Origin: Mycobacterium sp.
Lineage (GTDB): Bacteria; Actinomycetota; Actinomycetes; Mycobacteriales; Mycobacteriaceae
Length of the DNA stretch: 64,000 bases
Direction: 5' to 3'
Assembly (NCBI GenBank): GCA_016197405.1
Contig: JACPVR010000018.1
Coordinates: 141,740 to 205,739 of the forward strand
The notes beneath the pieces were generated by a model. The model was not told the origin of the DNA. It did not search any database and saw only the letters and a program-made list of their open reading frames with translations. The first letter of the stretch is position 1, and each line of letters begins with the position of its first letter. The position numbers and the translations under genes are program-made. Of this stretch, positions 45,101 through 52,606 are shown piece after piece.

Positions 45101-46231
45101 GTCGTTGAATCCCACCCCGGTACCGACCCGGTCGGCCAACCGGAGCACGGTGATACCTGCCATCCCCTTCTGTCCGGTGACGCCCTCCCACTGCTCGGGA
45201 GTGCCGACGTTGTCGTCGACGATGACCCAGTGCGGTCCGATGTTGGGAACGCCCGACTCGATGGGCGATCCCATGGTGGACGGGCTGGAACCCGACGGAG
45301 GTGCCCACGGGCCGCGGCCTTTACGGTGCAGCTCGGCGTCCAGCGCTTCCTCGAGATCGGTCGGGGAGGTGAACACCAGCCGGCGCAGTCCGCTGGCGTC
45401 GAACATCTCGTCGTGCTGGTTGTGCGGTAGCCAGACCAGCCACGACCAGACCTCCGGGTGGCGGGTGACCACCATCAGCTTGACGTCGCCCGGGCTCTGG
45501 TAGACCGCCAACGAACACAGAACCGAACGCATGAAAGCCCGCAGCTCGACCTGGTCGTCGCCGACGAAGCTGAATCCGGGCTTGGAACGCAGGCTCAGCA
45601 CCTTGCCGATACCGCGAATCTTGCTCTGCTCCAGGATGAAATCCCGTAGCGCGCCGCCGGTCACCGGTTCCAGCTCCTCGCCGATCGGCACTTCCGGCCA
45701 CTGCAGTGACACCGCGGATTCACTGGCCTGCTGCACACCGATGCCCAGGCGCACGTCCAGGAAGTCCGCGTCGGCGGGCCGGCGTTCCCACATCCGCGGA
45801 CCGCCGATGACGGTGTCGAGTCGCTGCGGATCGCCGTGCACGAAGAGCTGGCTGCGGCGCTGGTCCTGGGCCGCGCGCTGAACCTCGTCACGATCCTCGT
45901 CGAGCTGACGCAGGTAGACGCGCCGCTCCTTTTCCTGTTCACCCCAGCTCATCCGGCGGCCCCGGCCGAATCGGCCGCTGAACATCAGCGCGCCGAAACC
46001 GATCAGACCGATCATCGGGAAGAGCCCGGACTGCAGGGACCGAACGCCCGAGGTGTACATGACGATCAAGGTGCCGATGATGCCGACCAGTAGCGCAGGT
46101 AGCGCGATCATCAGCAGGATGTTGCGTGGCTCGCGCTCGGGCAGGGCCAGCGGCGCCCCCACCATCACACGGGCCGGCGGCACGCTGGGCACCGGCTTGC
46201 GGGCACCCCGCACGAAACCCTTCTTGGACAT
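42152..46231 (-). CDS. eccC2: EccC2, FtsK/SpoIIIE-type motor ATPase of ESX-2
   Basis: The 1359-residue protein is a single chain, unlike split EccCa/EccCb of ESX-1. After two membrane helices (NILLMIALPALLVGIIGTLIVMY and GLFPMIGLIGFGALMF) there are three ATPase domains: Walker A GTSGSGKS near residue 500, a degenerate AQRGKST near 865, and GRQGCGKTT near 1160. EccC recognises substrates and powers secretion. The start is 1 bp after eccB2 ends. Length compares with 1396 in M. tuberculosis as remembered. Confidence 0.95.
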   Translation of the reverse strand: MSKKGFVRGARKPVPSVPPARVMVGAPLALPEREPRNILLMIALPALLVGIIGTLIVMYTSGVRSLQSGLFPMIGLIGFGALMFSGRFGRGRRMSWGEQEKERRVYLRQLDEDRDEVQRAAQDQRRSQLFVHGDPQRLDTVIGGPRMWERRPADADFLDVRLGIGVQQASESAVSLQWPEVPIGEELEPVTGGALRDFILEQSKIRGIGKVLSLRSKPGFSFVGDDQVELRAFMRSVLCSLAVYQSPGDVKLMVVTRHPEVWSWLVWLPHNQHDEMFDASGLRRLVFTSPTDLEEALDAELHRKGRGPWAPPSGSSPSTMGSPIESGVPNIGPHWVIVDDNVGTPEQWEGVTGQKGMAGITVLRLADRVGTGVGFNDADERFELREGRLRHRDAFYAVADMLAESTANRYARAIARWSPTTAGELSETDSQGGELLRALGISDPRKLDVDRLWADSRGRGDPKWAVVPVGVKPGGELQYVVLRAKDFGGFGFHSVVIGTSGSGKSEYFLSLCNGIALTHSPETFIVIFVDMKFESAAQDLEGLPHVAGSLSNLGKDDRHLAERMRKAVDGEIARRYRLFKDAGARDANEYEEMRLAGRDLEPVPILLVIIDEYLELFHHHPEWIDLVIHIGQEGRGCNVFFTLGGQRLDLSSLSKAKSNIAFRVALRAETAEDSRDVIGSDAALHLPSKEAGYALLKVGPRDLEHFRCFYVSAPFVVPKKIVEVDRTVDLSFSQPRALTWEYQPLTAEDNAALEVADDVVEEPDEFLYHPDGFKKKKLVDVIRESLASHPARPPHQIWLPPLEVSEGVDELVQRWRGKPWHVDYGQNPGLVFPIGIEDIPEDHVQRVHVLDAVMDNIMVAATAQRGKSTALMTLITSAALMYAPERVTFFCLGASLYPIEDLPHVASVVSLTDSEGVSRTLATIEGLLRAREAAFKQYQIDISEFRERRFGAAAGGATDPADKFGDVFLVIDNFGDLYEKDFAMGDRAITIARQGLSYGVHIVSSSNGWLIGQKQALLNVSNARIELRLSNPDESQMGSGIEHRRAARRVLDRPGFGLTRTSHEMLMGVPEITGPSGERVTTRQVGAVIAAVTGTGKVETLARLPERIALREILTAFGAAPEAADPANLPFAIGETALQPVALPTRTLPNLLVMGRQGCGKTTALATFGQSVMSRYSPEQAQITIIDPKTTLIGKIQGPHVRAYAYTADDIDAVIASLTEELRDRLPPSGLTQEELLNRTIWDGPQHFVLIDDEQELRPNGILGKQAATAPLWSFIERSREIGLHVIVSRLPGNWAGVSAMNPLLQKLTGSRTPTLFMDNDPATVKVFGRISAQQLPPGRGLLVTTDGAIEGVLVGQPE

Positions 46232-47725
46232 CTAGCCTCCCCCGTTCTGGTCTCTGGCGCCCGGTATCGCCGCCACCGCGCCGTCGGACACCACGGTGTC
46301 GTGCGCCACCAGCGCGGCGGCCCGGCTGATCGCGGGCCCGGCGGCGAATGTCCGCACTATCGGCCACGGCGCCTGCACGGCCCGGTTCGGATCGAGGCCC
46401 AGCGCCCCGAGAGTCGCGGTGTCCCATTCGATCCCGAACCGCACACCCTGCGGTGACAGCCAGTACAGGCTCTCCCTGGTGTCGGATGTGCTGACCCCGC
46501 TGGTGGTCGCCACGAAGTTGGCGGCACCCGGCAGGACCAGCACGTTGTTGGCTTCGACCGAATCCGGATCCCGATCGTTTCGCACCAATGTGACCAGGTG
46601 GTTGTCCATCGACTGCGGCACCGGCAGGCCCCTGCCGGATATCACCGTGACGGTGGCCTGCCGATCGGTCGACAGCTTCTCCCAGCCGACGCAGGTGACG
46701 GGATTGGTCTCGGTGTCGACGAAATTCAGCTTGCCGGCCGGGTAGTACCCGACGTTGAGCACCTCAACGGCGGGGATGTCGACCAACTTGTCCGGCGAAA
46801 TCAACTGCGGTGCAACAGAACCCTGATCGTTGGCGGTGCGCAGCAGATCAGCCACGAAACTGGTCACCTTCTGCACGCCACCGGGCAGCAGGACGTAGAA
46901 GCCGCTGACGTTACCGCTGGCATCCTTGGTCTCCAGCACCGTGCCGACGGCGGTGTCCGGCAGCCAGCGCGACGGCGAGCCGGCCTCGGGTATCACCGGG
47001 ACGACCAACGGTTCGGTGGCCGGCATCGCGTCGAACAGCGCGTTGGATATCTCGATGGGCGATGTGACGCCTGGGTCGAGCCCGAGGTTGAACGTCACCG
47101 ATCGGTCCGCCGGATCGATCCTGGTCCGTTGGCCGCCCCAGATGACGTAGGTGGCACCGTCGTGGGTTGCCAGTACGGCCTGATCGGGCGCCATCGGGCC
47201 GGAGCGGCCGCCGGCGGTGAGCTGTCCGGCGATCGATGTGACGACCGGTGTGCCCGCGGTGCCCTTGGCCGCGGCGGTATCGCAGACCGTCCACGCCGAA
47301 ACCCCGGCGTTGACCGGCAGGTCGTAAGGCACCCCGGGGATCCCGATGAGCGGGCCGGTGGGGTACTTGCCGATCTCGGCGGCCGTCACCCAGGTCGGCA
47401 CCGAGGAGGTTCCGGTCGCCAGGCGCGCCGACGTGAGGTTGAGAGCGGGGTAGAGCCGACCGTCGATCTTGGCGTAGATACCTCCGGTCTGCCGATCGCC
47501 GATGATGTCGGAATCGCCGACGATGCCCGCCGGCTTCATGAAATGCAGCAACGCCATCCACGCGACTCCGAGCAAAACAAAGACCATCGAGAGCACCACG
47601 GCCGCCTGTTGTTTGCGGTCGTCGTGTTTCATTCGAACCGAGAATCGGGTTATTGCGGCTTTTAAGCGCCGATTGTAGAAAAGGTGACCGGAATTCTGGT
47701 CCCGGTTCGACAAATTCAGCGGCAC
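46232..47725 (-). CDS. eccB2: EccB2, membrane component of ESX-2
   Basis: GTG 47725 gives 497 residues. EccB has a short cytosolic N-terminus (SNRDQNSGHLFYNRRLKAA), one membrane helix (AAVVLSMVFVLLGVAWMALL) and a large periplasmic domain with repeats. The start matches that of M. tuberculosis EccB2. It is the first of the minus-strand ESX-2 machinery genes. A TACAAT is seen about 75 bp upstream (47805-47800) without a clear -35. Confidence 0.94.
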   Translation of the reverse strand: MPLNLSNRDQNSGHLFYNRRLKAAITRFSVRMKHDDRKQQAAVVLSMVFVLLGVAWMALLHFMKPAGIVGDSDIIGDRQTGGIYAKIDGRLYPALNLTSARLATGTSSVPTWVTAAEIGKYPTGPLIGIPGVPYDLPVNAGVSAWTVCDTAAAKGTAGTPVVTSIAGQLTAGGRSGPMAPDQAVLATHDGATYVIWGGQRTRIDPADRSVTFNLGLDPGVTSPIEISNALFDAMPATEPLVVPVIPEAGSPSRWLPDTAVGTVLETKDASGNVSGFYVLLPGGVQKVTSFVADLLRTANDQGSVAPQLISPDKLVDIPAVEVLNVGYYPAGKLNFVDTETNPVTCVGWEKLSTDRQATVTVISGRGLPVPQSMDNHLVTLVRNDRDPDSVEANNVLVLPGAANFVATTSGVSTSDTRESLYWLSPQGVRFGIEWDTATLGALGLDPNRAVQAPWPIVRTFAAGPAISRAAALVAHDTVVSDGAVAAIPGARDQNGGG

Positions 47726-47891
47726 AGCCGATATCCCTTCGACGCACTGCTTGCTACCCGCGGCGTATTGCCCGCCGACGGCCGCGACGATACGCGCGTA
47801 TTGTAAATCCGCTGGTCGCGCGGCGTGTTATTCGGTATAGACCAGTTGCCCGGCCCAGATCCAGTAGCCGGTCGCCCGCACCGATCGGCCG

Positions 47892-48203
47892 TCACCTGAG
47901 CGTTCCTCCGAAACGGGCGGCATTGTCGGCTTGCGCTTCTTCACGCAGCGCAGTGAGGGCGATGTTGAGCCGATCCGCCAGTTCCGTATGGGTATAGTGC
48001 GTCGTTACGCCCGGATCGAGGGTTAATTCGATCAACTTCCCATCTGAATTGACAACCGCGTGAATGTCTCCTAAATCGACGCTATAAGAAACATTCTCGG
48101 CATCGGCGACCAATTTTTCCCATTTATCGGCGGCATCCTGCAATTCCCGCAGTACAGCATCGACGAGAGCCTTGTCGTCGCGTAGCCCCTCCGACCCCGC
48201 CAT
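47892..48203 (-). CDS. YbaB/EbfC-type protein (EspL-like)
   Basis: From ATG 48203, preceded by GGGAG, the product is 103 residues. The YbaB pattern is seen in DAVLRELQDAADKWEKL, VSYSVDLGDIHAVVNSDGKLIELTLDP and LADRLNIALTALREE. YbaB proteins bind DNA; related EspL (Rv3880c) is encoded in ESX-1. Here it lies 166 bp upstream of eccB2. Membership of the ESX-2 locus is inferred. Confidence 0.75.
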   Translation of the reverse strand: MAGSEGLRDDKALVDAVLRELQDAADKWEKLVADAENVSYSVDLGDIHAVVNSDGKLIELTLDPGVTTHYTHTELADRLNIALTALREEAQADNAARFGGTLR

Positions 48204-48283
48204 GGCTCCCAGTATGGAGAGGAACGGCAAGCAGCGTCAATTCATTCAGCTATCTCGGTGCTCGCTGGCAACCGTCGGCGGAG

Positions 48284-49594
48284 CTATCCGCTCGCGGAGT
48301 TCCAGGCGCTGGCCGGTGGTGTGCTCAACGCCAGGAACCAGCTGAAGTGGTAGTTGGCTGCGACCGTGGCGCCCGTCGCGACGGCCTCCGTGGCAGCCAG
48401 CAGCAGGCAGTTCAACAACAACGCGTTGTCGAGATCCGGATACCGGGCGGTCAGCTGATAACGCGCGGTGTCCAGATGCACGCGCAGGACGTCCACCTCG
48501 GCATCGAGCACGCCGGTGCCTGCACCACCCGCCTTGGCAAGGGTGTGCACCATGCGCGGTAACCCGTCGCGCCAGTGCGTGGCCTCGGCGAGCCGCCATC
48601 CCAGATCCTCGACGGGCTCGAGCAGGCGGGCGTCATCCGACGGGGTCAGCGGCCCGTCGCCGGCGGGCCCGAACGGGTCGCCCGGTGAGTAGCTGACCAT
48701 TTGCTCGGGATGCCCCAGCATTGCGGCCAGGTTCCCGCTGCGGCGCTGCGGGTCCAGCAGCTCGACTCCGGCGGGGATGTCGACACCGGCCGGAATCCAG
48801 CCGTACGCCAGGTCGGTGGCCAGCAGGGTGGTTCCGTCCCCTCGGCGCCCGACTGCCCATCGCAGTCCGGGCACCTGGCGTGCGACGTAGCGCACGACCC
48901 GGCGCAGCTGTTGTTCGTCGGTTTCCGGCGGTGCCGGCGGCTTTTCGACCGCCTGCGCACTGATCGCGGGTGGGTCGACGCGGACCGGCTCGGGCTCGGC
49001 CGAGTGCTTCGGTTCGGCATCGTCGTAACTCCAGCCGAACGCGGCGCTCGCCACCGGCTTTCGGTGCCGCGCGACCGGCTCGGGTTCTGGTTCGGGCACT
49101 TGCGGTTCGGGCAGTGGCTCGGGCTCGGGCAGTGGCTCCGGCTCGGGTGGTGACTCGGGTCGCGGTTCGGGTTCTGCTTCGGGTCGCGGTTCGGCCTGCA
49201 CGCGCGGCGCGGTCACACTCAGTAACTCCGGCTGGAATCCCAGCGGTTCGCGCCGCAGTTGCCGGACCGTGGACTCGACCCGCAGTACCGCGAACGCGCG
49301 CGCGACGTTGAGCACGCGGTGCTCCTCGGACTGCCGGGTCGGCTCGGGCAGCCCGGCGGCGGCGATGGCGCGCAGTTTCTCGTTTGCCGAGTCGGCGATG
49401 CGCTGCAGATCCTTCTTCAGATAGTCTGCGAGGCTTTCCGTTTCGGGCGTGAGGTGCTCCAGATCGGCGGGCCACAAACCGGAGAGAACCCACGGCGTGC
49501 AATCGAGATCGGAACGGAACGGCGGGGTGGACGGCGCCAGTTCGGACGCCTTTCGCAGGCGAGTACGCGTCGACTTTCGACCGAAGATCCCCAC
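48284..49594 (-). CDS. DUF5631/DUF5632-type protein (Rv3899c-like)
   Basis: The 436-residue protein has an N-terminal helical domain (about 1-120, WVLSGLWPADLEHL), a Pro/Glu-rich linker made of PEPEPLPEPEP repeats, and a C-terminal globular domain from about 230 (VARQVPGLRWAVGRRGDGTTLL, GWIPAGVDIPAGVELLDP). This resembles Rv3899c, which lies beyond ESX-2 in M. tuberculosis. It is 80 bp upstream of the YbaB-type gene. No enzyme motif is seen. Confidence 0.65.
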   Translation of the reverse strand: MGIFGRKSTRTRLRKASELAPSTPPFRSDLDCTPWVLSGLWPADLEHLTPETESLADYLKKDLQRIADSANEKLRAIAAAGLPEPTRQSEEHRVLNVARAFAVLRVESTVRQLRREPLGFQPELLSVTAPRVQAEPRPEAEPEPRPESPPEPEPLPEPEPLPEPQVPEPEPEPVARHRKPVASAAFGWSYDDAEPKHSAEPEPVRVDPPAISAQAVEKPPAPPETDEQQLRRVVRYVARQVPGLRWAVGRRGDGTTLLATDLAYGWIPAGVDIPAGVELLDPQRRSGNLAAMLGHPEQMVSYSPGDPFGPAGDGPLTPSDDARLLEPVEDLGWRLAEATHWRDGLPRMVHTLAKAGGAGTGVLDAEVDVLRVHLDTARYQLTARYPDLDNALLLNCLLLAATEAVATGATVAANYHFSWFLALSTPPASAWNSASG

Positions 49595-49649
49595 CGGGCC
49601 AGCCTACCGACAATGCGCGAGCTGTCAGTTCATGAACCTGGGCCGGTGC

Positions 49650-50531
49650 TCAGATGGGATCGAGCGCCAACCAGTCGTCGATGTCGAAGCGGTCACCGCG
49701 GGCCACGATCGTCGCCCCACCATGGCCGGGGTAGTGCGCGGGAACCACCGCTGCCCGCCGTCGCGATGCCTCGGTGAAGATGCGTCTGCGGGTGTCGGCG
49801 GCCTGTTCGGCATCGACGTCGAAGGCACACGGGTCCGCGGGCCGCGCAATCTGGATCGGGCAGTGGGTGAGGTCACCGACGAACATCGCGGGTACCCCGG
49901 CATCGAGCCACACCACCGAGGACCCGGGTGTGTGCCCGGCCGCCGGTCGCAGCCACAGGGACTCGCTGATCCGGGTGTCACCGGAATACAGCTCGGTCTG
50001 CTCGGCGACGGGGATGATGCTGTCGCCGAACAGTATTCGGGTGTGATCGGTCGATCCGGCACCACCGTCGCCGAAGTAGCGGTGGTCCGCCTCCGGCATC
50101 AGGTAGCGCGCATTGGGGAAGGTCGGCACCCACGTGCCCTCGGATGACAGCATGGTGTTCCAGCCGATGTGATCGGTGTGCAGGTGGGTGTTGACGACAA
50201 TGTCGATCGCGTCCGGGTCGAACCCGGCGGCCCGTAGGTTGTCCAGGAAGTCGGTGCTCAGGTGTGCCAGTCCGGGCATGTGCGGGCGGTCGCGGTCATT
50301 GCCGATACCGGTGTCGATAACAACGGTCAACCCGTCGACCTCGATGACCCAGCTCTGCATCGCCAGCCGGACCTGCGCGGTGTCGGGTAGATAGAACGTC
50401 GGCACCAGCAGGTCGGCGTTCTCGCTCCAGGCCTCCTCGGGTGTCTGGGCGAACATCTCCGAGCGGAATTTGACCTGCCACTCGACGACCCGGGTCAGGG
50501 TGGCCCGCCCGAGGCGGATCCGATCAGCCAT
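49650..50531 (-). CDS. Metallo-beta-lactamase-fold hydrolase
   Basis: The 293-residue protein has the zinc motif THLHTDHIGWN with His116, His118, Asp120 and His121. Later ligands are in RPAAGHTPGSS, FVGDLTHCP and PAHYPGHGG. The fold covers lactonases, glyoxalases and similar enzymes; the substrate cannot be told. It is divergent from the short-chain dehydrogenase with a 61-bp spacer, so the two may share regulation. Confidence 0.88.
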   Translation of the reverse strand: MADRIRLGRATLTRVVEWQVKFRSEMFAQTPEEAWSENADLLVPTFYLPDTAQVRLAMQSWVIEVDGLTVVIDTGIGNDRDRPHMPGLAHLSTDFLDNLRAAGFDPDAIDIVVNTHLHTDHIGWNTMLSSEGTWVPTFPNARYLMPEADHRYFGDGGAGSTDHTRILFGDSIIPVAEQTELYSGDTRISESLWLRPAAGHTPGSSVVWLDAGVPAMFVGDLTHCPIQIARPADPCAFDVDAEQAADTRRRIFTEASRRRAAVVPAHYPGHGGATIVARGDRFDIDDWLALDPI

Positions 50532-50592
50532 AGCTACCAGTGTTTACACCATCACCGGGACAGGAGCCGCCGGACACTGAAACATGGTCGGC

Positions 50593-51378
50593 ATGGACAT
50601 GAACCTGACCGACAAGATCGCGGTGGTCACCGGTGCCAGCAAGGGCATCGGACTGGCCGTCTCCCAGGCGCTGGCCGAGGCCGGCGCACACGTCGTCGCC
50701 GGGGCCCGGCACAACAGCCCCGAGCTGGCGGCCATGGAGGCCGCGGGATCGGCCACCTTCGTCGCCGCCGATCTGAGCACCGCCGAAGGCCCGCAGGCCT
50801 TGGTGGCCGCGGCCGCCCAGCGCGGTGGTGTCGACATCCTGGTCAACAATGCCGGCGCGGTGACACCACGTTTCGACGGCATCCTGTCGGTCACCGACGA
50901 GCAGTGGGAGGCCTCACTGAACCTCAACGTGATGTCGGCCGTCCGCACCACCCGGGCCGCCGTTCCGCTGATGCTTCAACGCGACGGCGGGGCCATCGTG
51001 ATGATCGGGTCGGTCAATGCCACCCTGCCGGAATGGAACATCGTCGACTACAGCGCCACCAAGGCGGCAATGGCGAACTATGCCAAGGCGCTGTCGAAGG
51101 AGTTCGGCCCCAAAGGGATCCGCGTCAACACCATCAGCCCCGGGCCGGTGGCCACCGACCTGTGGCTCGCCGACGGTGGGGTGGCCGCCCAGTTCGCCGC
51201 CGCCAGCGGAGCCAGTTCCGACGATATCGTGCAGTCGGTCAGCGCCGGGGCCGCGACCGGCCGGTTCACCACCCCGCAGGAAGTCGCCGACCTCACCGTC
51301 TTCCTCGCCAGCGACCGGTCCGCCAACACCACCGGCGCCGACATCCGCATCGACGGCGGCTACGTCACCACCATCTGA
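50593..51378 (+). CDS. Short-chain dehydrogenase/reductase (SDR)
   Basis: From ATG 50593 the product is 261 residues; ATG 50584 and 50599 are in frame and cannot be excluded. The classical SDR motifs are VTGASKGIG (cofactor), NNAG, Ser in MIGSVNAT, and the YSATK catalytic pair, with a C-terminal GADIRIDGGY. Substrate unknown. It is convergent with the acidic secreted protein gene, 5 bp apart. Confidence 0.88.
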   Translation: MDMNLTDKIAVVTGASKGIGLAVSQALAEAGAHVVAGARHNSPELAAMEAAGSATFVAADLSTAEGPQALVAAAAQRGGVDILVNNAGAVTPRFDGILSVTDEQWEASLNLNVMSAVRTTRAAVPLMLQRDGGAIVMIGSVNATLPEWNIVDYSATKAAMANYAKALSKEFGPKGIRVNTISPGPVATDLWLADGGVAAQFAAASGASSDDIVQSVSAGAATGRFTTPQEVADLTVFLASDRSANTTGADIRIDGGYVTTI

Positions 51379-51383
51379 GGCCG

Positions 51384-52523
51384 CTACGCCGCGTCCTGCT
51401 CGGCGGCCGGCGCGTTGTCAGGCTTGGTGTCGTTGGCCGCAGCCGTCGAGTCATGCGAGGAGTCGGCGGCCTCGGCAGCCTTCACCGGCTCGGTGGACGG
51501 CGGGTCGGACTTGCGGACCTCGTCGAGCGAAACCGGTTCCTGATCAACGGCTTCCGCCGGATCCTGCTCATCGGTCTCATCGACCTGCGACGCCGTGTCC
51601 TCCTCGTCGGCGACCGGCACCGTCGTGGCGGCATCGCCGTCATCGACGACGGCTGGGTCCTCGGCACCGTCGGCGTCCTCGGATTCAGCCGCCGTGCGGT
51701 CGGCTGCCGGGGTCGTGTCGGCGGATTCACCGGTTGACCCGTCGACAGACAGGGCGAAGGTCGTGACATCGGAGTCGGTACCCAGGTCGGTGCTCTCCGG
51801 TGCCACACTGCGGGTCTGCAGGGTCTGCGTCGTCGGTCCGGCCTGCAATGCGGTCACGATCGTCTTCTGCGCGGTCTCGATACCGTCGACGACGGCGGCG
51901 CCACCGGCCGCCAGCCCGTCGACGACGAGCTTCGCACCCTGCACCAGGGCGTCGACGAAGTTGCTGAGGTTCAGCGGCAGTATTGCCTTCAGCACCACCT
52001 CGGCCGCCGCGATCACCGACTGCGCCACCAGCCCGGCGCCTTCGAAAAGCCCACTGCCGGCGCTGATCAACGCCTGCGGGATGGCGGTCCACATCGCCGA
52101 CTGGACGGCCAGATACTTCTGGTTCTGGGTTATCGCGCCCTCGAGCAACGGTCCGCCGATCGCCTCGACGCCGTCGACCACCGCCGCCACGAACGTGTCG
52201 AACGCGCCGCCGAGATCCAGCGCCAGCACCTGCTTGGTGATGGTGACGATGTTCTCCGGCACCGCGAGAATGGTCTCGACGGTCCCGATGCCGGCCTGCG
52301 CCCAGCCGCCGAGCCACGTGCCGAAGTAGAAGAGCTGGTTCTCGATGTACTGGCGCAGCACCGGCAACGTCAGCACATAGGGAATGGCCGAAAGTTCGAC
52401 CGTCGTGCTGACCTTGGGCACCTCGTAGAGCGTCGGTGGTGCCGATATCGGTGCCACCGCAATAGCACCGGTGGTGACCAGGGCGATCCCAGTCACCGAC
52501 CACGGGCGTAGCGCTGCAGTCAT
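51384..52523 (-). CDS. Mycobacterial secreted protein with acidic disordered tail
   Basis: The 379-residue protein starts with a signal-type helix (ALRPWSVTGIALVTTGAIAVAPISA), as in a large mycobacterial family of surface proteins without PE domains. Residues 40-220 are amphipathic helices (LRQYIENQLFYFGTWLGG). Residues 230-379 are Asp/Glu/Thr/Ala-rich and disordered. Function unknown. It is transcribed toward the SDR gene. Confidence 0.75.
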   Translation of the reverse strand: MTAALRPWSVTGIALVTTGAIAVAPISAPPTLYEVPKVSTTVELSAIPYVLTLPVLRQYIENQLFYFGTWLGGWAQAGIGTVETILAVPENIVTITKQVLALDLGGAFDTFVAAVVDGVEAIGGPLLEGAITQNQKYLAVQSAMWTAIPQALISAGSGLFEGAGLVAQSVIAAAEVVLKAILPLNLSNFVDALVQGAKLVVDGLAAGGAAVVDGIETAQKTIVTALQAGPTTQTLQTRSVAPESTDLGTDSDVTTFALSVDGSTGESADTTPAADRTAAESEDADGAEDPAVVDDGDAATTVPVADEEDTASQVDETDEQDPAEAVDQEPVSLDEVRKSDPPSTEPVKAAEAADSSHDSTAAANDTKPDNAPAAEQDAA

Positions 52524-52572
52524 TTAAAGCCCCCGCTCTGAAGAGATGCAGGGTTGGAACGCTACGCCGGCA

Positions 52573-52594
52573 AACCTGTGAGCGTGCACAGGTT
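52573..52594 (-). terminator. Hairpin after embB
   Basis: AACCTGTG (52573-52580) and CACAGGTT (52587-52594) pair around a 6-nt loop, 12 bp past the embB stop. It probably ends the aftA-embCAB transcript. Confidence 0.55.
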
Positions 52595-52606
52595 CGAAAA
52601 AATCGG

